From contig NC_087069.1 of NCBI RefSeq assembly GCF_963678635.1, positions 27,518,303-27,578,302 on the forward strand: a DNA stretch of 60,000 nucleotides, written 5' to 3'. The notes beneath the pieces were generated by a model, which saw nothing but the letters and a program-made list of their open reading frames with translations, searched no databases and was not told the DNA's origin. This document shows positions 22,911 through 34,528 of the stretch, piece by piece. This DNA comes from Symsagittifera roscoffensis. Taxonomy: Eukaryota; Xenacoelomorpha; Acoela; Convolutidae. The translations under genes were made by a program, and so were the position numbers. Positions within the stretch are counted from its first letter, which is position 1. Each line of letters opens with the position of its first letter.

Positions 22911-24106
22911 ATGGATTATCAAACGTTTCGATCAGTAACAAAACCATCATACAAACAACAAACATTGCATGGAAATAGTTTTGCAGAACATAATTACAAT
23001 TATGTAAAAGGACCAAAAACGGCAAAACCTAAAACAAATACTCAAATATTTGCACAAAGTCAAAATATACCACAACCGAATTCAAACTCAGTAAACTTTT
23101 ATGATCAACCACAAGCCTCACAAGAACAAAGTGAAAATTACCCATTTTTTAACAAAGTAAAAATAAAACAAATAAATACCATATCAAAAATCAACTTCAT
23201 TATTATGCACGAAATTATTTTCCATCAGATGATGAAGAATACTATAACTAAAATCATCGAAGAATTTACTCAAGCCAAAGACCTCGTTCTTACAGTACTG
23301 ACCAACCCGATATTTTCAAACCATACACACGAAATGAAGAAATACGACATCGTAGAAATAATCCAACATCTCACAACAATAATTTCCAACAACAAAATCC
23401 AGTTAACACACAATCATACTAACCAACTCAAATGCATAACGAAATTCCACTGCCGCATTATTTACAACAACACAAATTAACAAAAAGCCAACTAACAAAA
23501 TTTTCTCAAATGCCACATGCCGCAAAATCACTACAGTCTATGAGTATGAAACCATACCTAATGAGTGGATCATCACTAATATCAAATAAACCACTAATGG
23601 TATTCACAGGAACAGATCCTGAACACTCTGTAGAAGTTTATCTAAATGCAGTCACAGCAAACCTAATTTTAAATATGAGACCTGAACCAGTAAATACGCT
23701 ACTTCATCAATATTGGATACATAGACGCACAGCTTTAATCCAAACTACACTTGACGGCGTAGCCCCAAAAACGGATTTCAGTTTTACCTACAGAATAAAA
23801 ACAAATTGCCAAAAGTTCACACACGAAATCTCAAACATGTTTGATTCAGAAAGAAGCAAACACCATCAAAGAGTTTTATACAATGAAATTCGTAGACTAT
23901 CAAAAGAAACAATAAAAGAACTTGCAGTAAGAATAGAAACACTAGTCCGAAAAGCATAATCACTCAACACTCATAATTATAAAAATACAAATATGACAGA
24001 AATTCTAATGATGACTCTAACACCTCAATTACAAAAATTAGCAATGAAAAAGAGAGCTTCACGTCCTTCCTCAACCCGAGAACCAGATTTAGTTTTAGGA
24101 AACTAG
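22911..24106 (+). pseudogene. gag: Ty3/gypsy gag, capsid region, broken
   Basis: The first frame (22,911-23,480) is Gln/Asn/Pro-rich. The second (23,432-23,959) carries the capsid-like part, with VFTGTDPEHSVEVYLNAVTA near its start and a helical Arg-rich stretch, VLYNEIRRLSKETIKELAV. This is the pattern of the retrotransposon gag domain, which assembles the particle around the RNA. The frame runs on past a single TAA at 23,957 to TAG at 24,104-24,106. The two frames overlap by about 50 bases and are offset, so at least one frameshift has occurred. Confidence 0.7.
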
Positions 24107-24269
24107 TAGATAAACTAAAGCAAGCAGAATTCACTATGAAACTAGAAGAGAAGGAAAATCTAAAGCTACAATTTGTTGAACTACTACTTTACAGATAATC
24201 AATATCAACGACTCTGATACAGAATTATCCAAAAAAATTGCCGAAATTTTAAACAATTATGAGAAAAAC

Positions 24270-24345
24270 CCAATTTTAAAGACAAACCATCATTCAAAAA
24301 ATGGTGAAAGTATTATCGACGATACGGACACAGCATTGCTGAATG
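24270..24345 (+). pseudogene. Zinc-knuckle remnant of gag
   Basis: Just after gag the frame reads a Trp, a TGA stop, KYYRRYGHSIAECRQKQQ. The GHSIAEC end is the second half of a CCHC knuckle (C-x2-C-x4-H-x4-C). The first Cys position is a TGA stop and the second is Tyr (TAT), so zinc binding is lost. In intact elements this finger binds genomic RNA. Confidence 0.55.
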
Positions 24346-24539
24346 CAGACAAAAACAACAAGATAACCAAAATAAACCACCAAAGTATTGAGAACCCAAC
24401 AAATGATTTCAATAATACATGGAGAAAGATCAAAATTTACCCAACAAAATCATTTATAGTAATAATAGTTCGGGAACACCAATTACTCTAGACAACAATC
24501 ACCGATATTACAAATTATAGAGGACAATCACCATACCAA

Positions 24540-24960
24540 GAAAGTTCAGAAAAATTCTCACAAAACAGATATAGTCAATCACATAGTCCAAAAAGTCAAT
24601 ATCAAAAAAACTTTTCAAACTCAAACCAACCTGAAATTTCATTTCATTCCAGTTCCCATTCAAATTCTAGAAAGAGAAATGTTTCAAATAATCGATCAAG
24701 AAACTCTTCATACAATCGCTATGGAAAATATTCCAACGATAGGAATAGAAACGATTCAAACAACCGAAACCCTAGATATCAAATTAATCGATCACGCGAT
24801 TATTTTAACAACAGATCAAAAAACAATTATTATCAAAATAGATAACGCAATAATTTACAGAAAAGAAGTTCAAGCTATAACAATAGACAAAGGAACTACT
24901 CTCAATCACCACATAGAAATATAACACGTTATCAAAACTAACAACAAAATTCTAGGAGTA
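24540..24960 (+). pseudogene. Arg/Asn/Ser-rich nucleocapsid-like tail
   Basis: One frame gives a repetitive basic stretch of Arg, Asn, Ser and Tyr, for example KRNVSNNRSRNSSYNRYGK and DRNRNDSNNRNPRYQ. It fits a nucleic-acid-binding tail downstream of the zinc knuckle. The 81-codon Ile/Thr-rich open frame at 24,679-24,924 is the same repeat in another frame and is a shadow. Confidence 0.5.
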
Positions 24961-25399
24961 ATAAATCTAAACATCAAATACAAAAAAACCAGGTACAATC
25001 AACTGAAGAAACTCAACCAGACCCCCTGGTATTGTAACAACGAAAATAAAAACAGAATTGCAATTAAATCACATAAATTGCGAATCCACAGACAGCGAAC
25101 GTGATACAGAAAACACAATTTCACTGAATATGATAAACGTTGAAAATGACTATGAACCTAATATATATGAATAATCGATATATTCTCAAATATATCAAAA
25201 CCATAATCAGTTTCTTTTGAATTATTATACAAGACCAGTATCAAATAACACAACAAAGAAAAAATGGAAAAAATAGTAGAAGAAATAACAGAAGAAAAAC
25301 CCACAAAATGCTCAAGCACAAATAACATTTATCAAAACATACCTGAAGAACCACAGGTACAAAAGGAAAAAATATGGAAAGTCCAAAATGCAAACAATT

Positions 25400-25980
25400 A
25401 CAAACACCAGAACTCGAAATAGATTTTTATTTAGATTCTGGAGCAGAATCAATTATTTAAACATTCCGACTTGGAAAGAAATAGAATTCTGCACCCAAAA
25501 TTAATGCTCTTCAAAACAACAAGCAGACTAGCAACCGCACAAGGATCATCCTTAACAAATTATGGAAAAATCTAATTTTTCCTTGTTCCCACTCGAACAA
25601 TTGAACAAAACAAACTCATGAGCAAACCATATTAACAAAATTTCCACATCATTGATATAAAACATAATATCTTTGGAATCCCATTTATTACTAAATATAT
25701 ACGAACAATAAATATCTTAAATAGTAGAATTAGTATAAAAGATAAATATACAAGAATGAAACACACAGCTTTGACCTTTTTTCAAAGAATAATCAATCAA
25801 CCACCATTTTTCTCTAAATTTTGCCCCATATACAATCAGAAACGGAAAAACCTGAAACCACTATCAGGAAATGTGTATAACTTTTCAATCAAACAATTTC
25901 ATCAATATAATACAGAACAAAATAAACAACATCTCTTTACGGCTGACCTTGAAGTCAGACCAAGTCATAAGTGAGTAACC
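25400..25980 (+). pseudogene. Retroelement aspartic protease, broken
   Basis: FYLDSGAESII at about 25,422-25,457 is the catalytic loop of a retropepsin (D-S/T-G-A). A TAA follows directly after it. Downstream, HNIFGIPFITKY near 25,665-25,697 fits the second conserved loop, and a 72-codon frame (25,756-25,974) continues toward RT. The protease would process the Gag-Pol polyprotein. Confidence 0.6.
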
Positions 25981-26301
25981 ATTCAGACCAATTCAAGTAA
26001 CCATTTGATCTATCAAATACAAGAAGGACTAAACTCCGATATGATTTCTTTACACATCTATAACAATTCTCCATATAAAATAACCTTACTCTAGGACTTT
26101 TAGGTTATTGTGAAATTAACGCCACAATTTCTCCCACAAAAGAAATAGCATATAGAGTAAATAATATTTTACATCTAATAGATATATGTCAATCAACAAT
26201 TCTTGACGAAGAATTGTCAATTGATTAATCACAAAAACACTCTATTTTAAACCAACTTTTCAAAATCAAAAAACACGGAAGAACAACAAAAATTTCTAAC
26301 G

Positions 26302-27240
26302 ATGTTTAATTTTCAACACTCTCAGATAACACAAAAAGAATTCGAACAATTAACTGATTTATTATTAAAATACCCACAATTTTACGCAACATCAATATTT
26401 GATGTTGGAAAAGTAAATTCATCATTATATTTACCCCTAAAACATGACGCAGTTTTCAAAAAACAGCGAGCAAGTAAAGTCCCAAAATACTTGCAAGATA
26501 AAGTTAACCGATCACTTGAAATACTAGATCAAAATGAAATCATCTCTCCAGTAAATATGAGGAACAGCCAAAAGTTACACTTTCATAAACCCCGTTATTA
26601 TTTTAGCAAAAGGAGAATCCTTAAAAATTGTTCTAGATGCAAGATATCTCAATTCACTAAGTGATGAATCTAAATGTAATTGACCTATTGAACCAATTCA
26701 ACAAAATCTCACAAAAATAAACGGTAAATACTTCCCAACAGCAGATATGAATAGTGCATATAATCAAAAGCCGCTAGATGAACAATAAAGACGATTAACA
26801 GAATTCGTTGTTGGAAATCAACAATACGAATTCAACAGATTATTCTATGGAATTTCCATAGAACCATCATCCTTTTCAGCAATTATGAGTAAAACTTTCA
26901 GACCACCAATACTCAATTAAAAGCAATCACATATTTATACGATGTTTTTATGCAATCACAAACAAAAGACGAAATATTAATTCTCTTAGAAAAATGTCAT
27001 CAAATATTACTACAAGAAAACATGAAAGCAGCCCCAGATAACTCACATTTTTTTCTAACACGAGTAAATTTTTTTGGAAATATTAAAAAAAGAAACACTA
27101 TAAAGTCCATTAAAATCTCGCATAGATGCAATCCAAAAACTCCAATTATACTCAAATAAGAAGAAAATACAGGAATTTCTTGGAATGTTAAACTTCCTAA
27201 TTAAATACGTATACAAAATGCAGTTATACTTAAGACCATT
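26302..27240 (+). pseudogene. Ty3/gypsy reverse transcriptase, broken
   Basis: The 120-codon frame at 26,302-26,664 holds the RT start (RSLEILDQNEIISPVN). In a shifted frame follow KIVLDARYLNSLSDESK, FPTADMNSAYNQKPL (first catalytic Asp) and FNRLFYGISIEPSSFSAIM. The YxDD box at about 26,933-26,950 reads YLYDVFMQ: the first Asp of the pair is Tyr, so polymerase activity is lost in addition to the frameshifts and stops. RT would copy the element RNA into DNA. Confidence 0.7.
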
Positions 27241-27249
27241 CTACAACAT

Positions 27250-27852
27250 TTTTAGACAGCAAAATAACTTCGAATGGACAACAGAACACCAAAAACATTT
27301 GACGAAATAAAAACTCTTCTCACTGAACAATTATCAAACACTATTCCAGATCCCGATCAACCCTTTTATGCCATGTGCGACTCCTTAAATTTTGGCATCG
27401 GCGCAGCTTTATTACAATCTCACAATGGACCAAATAAAATGAACCTCATTTCAGCAAACTCGAGTCTATTCACACAAGCTGAACTTAGACTCTCTACACT
27501 TGTGAGAGAATGCACAGCCATAAAATAAACACTTACACAAAATGAATTTTTAATACTTGGATCTAAACATTCAACACTTTTATTTTCAGATCAAAAACCA
27601 ATATTCTTTCTTTTTACACAAAAATCAAACCCAAACCATGGAGTTTACAGATTTCAACTAGTTTTAATGAAACTTCCAAACTTACATATAGCTTGGACAG
27701 CAGGAAAAAACCTTGCACTACCCGATACTCTCAGTAGAAATACACCACCTGAATTATTAACACGAAAAACAACAGTTGAAACACCACAAAATATAAAGTT
27801 TTTCTTTGCCAAAGATGGACATCACCAAGATTACAAGGCAAATTTGCAGTAA
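27250..27852 (+). pseudogene. RNase H and tether, broken
   Basis: FYAMCDSLNFGIGAALLQ (27,364-27,417) is the first RNase H strand with its catalytic Asp. The frame stops at 27,528 and continues in a shifted frame to LPDTLSRNTPPELL near 27,717, the usual end of the RNase H region before integrase. RNase H would remove the RNA strand during reverse transcription. Confidence 0.65.
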
Positions 27853-28440
27853 AAAATGATATAGACCAATCAAAAATAAATAATCTACAACAATTTCGAC
27901 TATATCTAGATTGTCAAAACAATCATTACGAAATAGATTTATTAGGAAAATCCACAATCAAACAGACACCATACTCTTCAACCCTTCATGGATAAAAAAC
28001 AACACACAACAGAAACCAGTCAAATAAAAACTTTAAAAAAAGAACTATTCCCTTTAATAGAAAAGGAAAATCTCAATGATAATATAAATTTATCAGGCCC
28101 ATCAAATAATGATAAAAAATATACAATCAACCATGTTTTCAACCTTCATGACCCACTAGATACAATACCTCTATCAAAGGTAGAATTTGAAAACATTTTC
28201 CTACAAATAACAGAAAAAATAACACTCGAATTGTTAAAAAACATAAAAACCTTGACACAGTCAAGAAACAATTAAAATCTTGGCACAAGTATAAAACCAA
28301 GCCACTTGAAGCCGATACCACCATACTAGGAAACAAAACCCTTTCTTAGATATTTCAGAAAATTTAACAACACCTGTATCAATGAAAAAACAGATATCCT
28401 ACAATACCAAAAACCTGATATCAAATTACCCTGCTGACCT
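27853..28440 (+). pseudogene. Pol linker between RNase H and integrase
   Basis: A 95-codon open frame (27,988-28,275) rich in Lys, Asn and Glu lies between RNase H and the integrase zinc finger. No domain is recognised. It fits the variable connection region of gypsy-type pol. Confidence 0.4.
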
Positions 28441-29715
28441 TTAAGAATGATGCTTATAGCTTTTCATACCTCTCACTCTTTACACACTAAAAGACACTCA
28501 GGAGCAGAAAAAACATACTGAAATTTTATACAAAAAATTTATTTTCCAAATGCATCAATTTGGCTAAAAGTATTATGCAACGATTGCATAACATGTCAAT
28601 TAAACAAACCATACCCAAACCAAAAACAAAATCGCAAAAAAAAACAAGATTTTAAAGCACAAAGTTTATTTTTCAATCACAGAATTTCTTCTGATACAAA
28701 AGGATCAATATCACCATCCTCAGAAGGAAACTCATATACAATGGTAATAGTAGATACATTCACACACTACGTAGCACTTAACCCAGTACCTCATTGTAAC
28801 GCTTATTATGCATATACAACACTTTATGAACACTGGATAGCAAAATTCGGTTTACCCGAAATCCTTGTTACAGACAATGGCACTGAATGTATAAACAACT
28901 AAAACATTATACTATGCCACTTATCTAACATTAAACACAAACCACGTACATCTCATGCACCTTGGACTAATGGATTAGTCGAAGGCATGAACTGCTCACT
29001 ACAAGAATATCTTAGATGTATCATTAACGGAAATGACACGGGATATACTGAATGGTCAACAGATGTAAAACTATTTCCACTATCTTATAATCCACAAATC
29101 ATCACAACCTTAGGACTATCACCCTATGTACTGGTTTTCAACCAAAAACCACGGAAATCAATAATGTTCACAGAAAATTCTTCAAAAAATGGACAAGGTT
29201 ATTGCCAACCCATTGAAGAATCGATATGTTACAATCAACCACTACATACCCACGATGAAGATCATTTTCTTCATCCACAAATTTTCAAATTAGCTTCTGG
29301 TACACACACCGAAAGGATTTTAAGCAGAGATAAAAAAAAACACAACGAAATTTGCCAGGAAGTAACAAAAAAATTATTACAACGACAAAATATTAATCCT
29401 CAAATAAATTCCCAATTTACCCCAGCTACAAATTTAAAAGTTGGAACATATGTTTTAATTCCAAACTTTACAACACAAAAAGGAATTTCTAAAGAATTAC
29501 AACCACTCCTAAAAAGTCCGTATCAAATTATTGATAAACCCACTGATGTAACATACAAACTTACAGACTTGAACAAAAAAGAAATCTTTCAACATCAAAA
29601 CATTCTTTTACCCTATTACCCGAAAGAGTACGCACTTCGAGAATTTACTCAAATAAAATCTTTTCTAGGATCTAAAGTTTTTCAAAATAGCTCAGAACAA
29701 AATCAAAAGCACTGA
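28441..29715 (+). pseudogene. Ty3/gypsy integrase with GPY-like tail, broken
   Basis: The zinc-binding part reads HSLHTKRHSGAEKTYW, then CNDCITCQLNKPYPN (28,470-28,620). The core reads SSDTKGSISPSS (first Asp, near 28,687), LPEILVTDNGTECINN (second Asp, near 28,853) and GLVEGMNCSL (Glu, near 28,974). A TAA splits the core at about 28,902. The open frame 28,987-29,715 carries the C-terminal part, including LLKSPYQIIDKPTDVTYKL and HQNILLPYYPKE, a GPY/F-like module. Integrase would insert the DNA copy into the host chromosome. All three catalytic acids are still encoded. Confidence 0.72.
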
Positions 29716-30889
29716 TATTAACCCCAACCGAAAACAGTTAGAGAAAAAGGACAACGAACATCCCAAACAAATATCAAAAAACGTAGACAACAAAAAGATA
29801 CATCAAAAAAAATCAAAAGTTATAAGAAAAAATTATACCACAAGATTGAAAAGAAAAATCTCCACATAGACAATCGTCGTGACTTCGTAATCAGCCACTA
29901 AAAGATTACAAAACATTCATCCCACAATCTAAATTATTAAAGAAAATTTCAAAAACTACTCTAAATTAATTAGTTTTTTCACCTCTTGAAGATATTTTCA
30001 TGAACCGAACGTTTTCTCAAAATTCATGCTGAAAAGCTCTTGAACAAACTGGTTCAAATTCAGCCAACCAGAAGCTCTTCCGAATCATCACCTCATTTTT
30101 GACACGACTTCTCTAGCCGACAAATAACAACACTCAAGCTAATCTCTAACTATAACTAAAAGACCTCCAGGTAAAAAACAAGCAAACCGCTAAACATTGA
30201 CAACTGAATTAGACAAAGTTTCAATATTACAACCATGCCCTATCAAGTAGTACAAAGATCAACAATATTGTCCCAACTTAGACCTCAAAAACCCCTCAGG
30301 CAAAAATTTTAATTTAGCCTAAAGAACAGAATGAACAAGATCATTTAGCCTAAAGTACGAATATCTCTCAGATAAACAACAACAAAACCAGGAAGACACT
30401 TAAGAGCCCTCCAAACTTTCCCTTCTCAAAAATTGCCGAAATCCAACCCACTTGTCTATAAATCTATAAATAATCCGGCCACACTTAAATTTTGCCTCAA
30501 AAATTAAATCATAATTTGACGAAGAAATCACTTCTTCAAATGCTCTTTTCTCAATTAATTCACAAACTTCATAATATAATTTCAAATCTTTTTTGAATTC
30601 TTTCCTTTTTTTCTAAATCTTGTATAATTTTCAGATCCAATTTTTTAGAAATATTCACCCTCACCGTGATACTTTTTTGCAACTTTGTTTTTCATTTTTT
30701 CTTCCCTAGCGCAAACTTACGTAAATTTCTCCAAAAGCATTGTCGACTTCTTCAGGTACAATATTTCAAAAAACTATCTAAATTTTTCAACATCTTTTCA
30801 GAAGATCAGATGTTTTTCTTCTTTTTATAATATTTTTCACATTTTTTACATCCCGGATAATGAAATTATGCGAATGTATAAAGACAACT
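29716..30889. other. Spacer between pol and envelope-like region
   Basis: Many stops in all plus frames and no recognised domain. A Phe-rich 83-codon frame (30,685-30,936) overlaps the small membrane ORF in a different frame. The minus frame 30,400-30,585 is likely chance. A subgenomic or spliced message for the envelope-like region could begin here, but no splice site is convincing. Confidence 0.35.
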
Positions 30890-30970
30890 ATGGTAATTTT
30901 TGCATTAGCAACGATACTTTTAATCCTTTTCATTGAAAAGCTTTACAATAAACATAAAATTTCTTCGTAA
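30890..30970 (+). CDS. 26-residue membrane-segment micro-ORF
   Basis: ATG at 30,890 opens MVIFALATILLILFIEKLYN and ends in KHKISS before TAA at 30,968-30,970. A continuous stretch of about 14 hydrophobic residues followed by a Lys/His-rich tail looks like a signal anchor. It sits just before the envelope-like region and may be its leader separated by mutation, or a stand-alone small protein. It could also be chance. Confidence 0.25.
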   Translation: MVIFALATILLILFIEKLYNKHKISS

Positions 30971-30999
30971 ATAAAAAATTTTTCAAAAAATTTGCAAAA

Positions 31000-33900
31000 T
31001 TGCTAATCAACAGCCCCCACTCTAGTCCTCACCAACAACGCCCCAAGAACCTCCAACAACACCAACAAATACACAAACAAATAACCCTCAATCATCAACA
31101 CGCATCTCTTTTCAAGACAATCCATATACATTTGAAGAAAGTCACGTACGATTGTCCGAACCACTAGAGCCAGTAATTCGCCAAGCATCGCTGAGCGAAC
31201 CCTAATACGAACCAGATTATAAAATATACCCCCTTCAGAGATTTTTTAGGTTCAACTGCTACATCTGAAAAAATCAGAGAAAATCTTTTTAATCCCCCAG
31301 CCACTACAGAACAACTCCCTTATTGGGTGACACATGTTTTTCCTCAAGGCGAACCAAATTTAGTGAATAATCCAATAGGCGTTTCATCTGACACATCTTT
31401 GTCACCACCTGAATCTCTTTCACTCCGTTCAACCCCTTCTTTAACTTAAATTTCACAAACACCATTTCCTCCAAATTTTTTTTCTAAAATCTCGACACCA
31501 GATATAGAGAAATTTCAACAAATAACATACAACTATCATTAGATTGTGATAAATTCGTAGCACCCCCTCCATTATTTGGACAACATCACGAAAGTCAGAG
31601 ATTACACAACTGGGCACTGAACAGGTTACAATATCGACAAGGCATTCACAAAGGTATTCAAGAACACAATATACAAATACTTACACAAGACAAATATGAA
31701 ATCACAATAAAACTAAATTATAAAAATCGTCATCCCTTACCCCCAGTTCCTCCAAAGATAACAGCTCAACCTTTACCTCCCCCGTTTATAACCACAAAAA
31801 CAATCTACTAATATGATAGATACACAAAAAAGACAATGGGATATACCACCTTTTATAATCCATATTCAGGACTATCGTACACATGTATCTTTTGAAGATA
31901 CTAATTTTTCGGACTCTTTTAATTTCCAATTTTTCAAAACGAGATCACACAATCTTTCCCCTCGAGCAGGACCCTAGGATTTACTAGTCACACACTATGA
32001 CTGTGAACAAAATGAACAAAAAAATTATGCATTAAACCAAGTCACTCAATGTGAATCCGAACCACAATCAATCGAGAGAACAAATGTATCAGCAACAATT
32101 TACTCAAAAGCATGAGCTACAACACTAACAGGATATAAATTCACAGCGACATTTTCCGAAAAAAAAGTAATTTGTTCCCAAGTCTCAAACGGAAACAAAA
32201 ACAGATTAGACCATGAATCTTTCTACCAAACGAAGCCCTGACAATTGCGAAAAGGACTTGAAAGAAAAGAAATCACATCAAATAAAGGCAAAAACAGAAA
32301 ACTAGTAAACTTCCAAGTTTTTCCAGACTCAGCACATCAAGCTGAACTTGAAAAATACCAAGGTCATATAAGATTAGATAACAAATTTCCGATTCACGGA
32401 GCGCATGGAAGATTGTTCTATGATCTCCATGATAAAAGTTGGATACCAGACATCGGATTAAACAACCCCTTAAATTGTAAGGCAGATACAGTTATAAAGG
32501 ATACCAAGAAATAATGTTTTTTGATTGGAAAGTACAACTTGAAAAATTACAACAAACACGTGATTTAAAAGGTGACACTATTATTTATCAAGGAATGAGA
32601 CTCGCTTTTAAAAACGACCAAGGTTATTGTGATCCTACTACACGCACACGAGCAAAAATCGTTTGGTTCCCCGAAGGCACCTGTACCACATTTCAAGTAG
32701 CAAAAAAAACATGCTAGAATCATAAAATTTTACCAAATTTTTTTATTGAATCAACCCCGTTTGAAGATGTAAATCCTGATCAACATAGTACATAGTAATT
32801 ATAGATAAGAGACATAGTAATAATAGATTTAGAGACATCCATAATGTAGATAATAAATTGAAACGTTTCCAAATATACCCAGAAACAGAACTTGCATGTA
32901 AATACAACAAACCACTTTTTAAAACACAATATTCAGAAATTCTTGTCGAATGCGAAGACGGTTTCGACATGAATACAGGAACATTAATTAGACATAAAAT
33001 GGCTACATCTCGTTCAACCACTGATGAAAACTAATATGTCCCAGTAAAATTTCAAAAAAATAGAAGACGAATTGGTGGAAAAATGAAACCACAAGACAAA
33101 GACAGTACACGTTTACAAGAACTATCACTCATGAACAACACTAATTCTGGCGCAATCTACTATGACATACACTTGGACATGAAACTAGATTACACAAAAA
33201 GTATAATTTTTCAACAAATGTCTTTGACAGAACTTGAAACACTTCATCAATTATGAAAACTCATGCAGATTTTACAATCACTTGCACTAACAGTACTTAA
33301 AAGATATTATGCACGATATTTTTTGTCAGGAAACATATAACATTTTATTGACTACGAAGGAAACATAATATGGTATTACACTTGTACCAAAAAGTATCAC
33401 CTTTATATGTTTTTGAAGATAAAAGATGCTATAAAAGAATCCCAACATTCTACAAAAATAAAGTGCATTTCGTTGATACACTCTCCCGCAGAACTTATTT
33501 ATGGTATACAGCAGTCCCATGGGGATCAAAAAATAGCCACAATGTAGTACAGCTAAACCCTGACGAAGAAAACTACTATCTTCTCTTACCATATCCTACA
33601 CTCATGAAACCATTCAAAAAATTTTCGCCAGAAAGCATTAGAGCTATTGCACGCAACCCCAATTTTGATTAACAATCAATCGGCATATACTCCAAATCCG
33701 GCATCCAACATTTATTCGAGCACAACAATTTCAAGAATTACTCAAAAAAATGTACACAAAACAACGACAATTCATAGATCAAAATCTACACAAACTTGCA
33801 GAGACAGCAGGCTTTTCAGACATATACACACAAGACTAGAGCGGAAATTTCAAAGATATTAAAGAATAAATTTTTATTAAATGGCGAAAAAAACAGACCA

Positions 33901-34260
33901 CAAGATATATCACTGATAAATATTTTAGTTTTGTTAATCTGAAAAACGAACTTCTTGCCTTTTTAGGATGGCCCTTCTACATCTTAGAAAAATTGACTAT
34001 ATTATACGCAATGTTTAGTTTTTTTTTGACTTTTTCTCTCTCTCTTAAAAGGAATCTACAATACATGCGCAATACACACACATAAGTAAACAGAGAGGCA
34101 AGTGTAGCACGCATACTTTTAGCAGGACTTTTTGGAATATACTCGACATCAATCAATAAAATTCTTTTAGACGTTCAAAAGAAAGAAGCCAATACCAAGT
34201 TATCAACACCACCAAACACGAATCACGAAACGATACAAATACAACGCCTATAGCACCACA
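31000..34260 (+). pseudogene. Envelope-glycoprotein-like region, heavily broken
   Basis: The segment sits where errantivirus-type elements keep env, after integrase. It shows a Pro/Asn-rich start, a Cys-containing ectodomain-like stretch (H-Y-D-C at 31,993-32,004, further Cys in the frames 32,245-32,514 and 32,514-32,717), several Asn-x-Ser/Thr sites, and a strong hydrophobic segment at about 33,951-34,050 followed by basic residues, as for a membrane anchor and tail. Stops and frameshifts split it into at least six pieces, so no product can form. The fusion-protein class is not assigned from sequence alone. Confidence 0.5.
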
Positions 34261-34528
34261 ATTGCAAAACCTCAACCATAACCATCCCTAGCAATGGTAC
34301 CAGGAAATTTCAGAAATATCGCCATAACAGACCTCATAAATTCGAGACCTAATTATCCACACAGCCCAATTCAACACATAATAACCCAAAAACCCAACAT
34401 GGACGACACATACGAACAAATTATAGAAAAACCTTCCCATCATCCCAATTTTTGCTTCCCCCATCTCAGTCACCTCATCATAACACTTCATCCCGCATTG
34501 AATCAAATTCCAACACCACAGTATATAA

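Noticed and set aside
24679-24924. 81-codon Ile/Thr-rich frame
   Set aside because: Out-of-frame reading of the Arg/Asn/Ser-rich gag tail.
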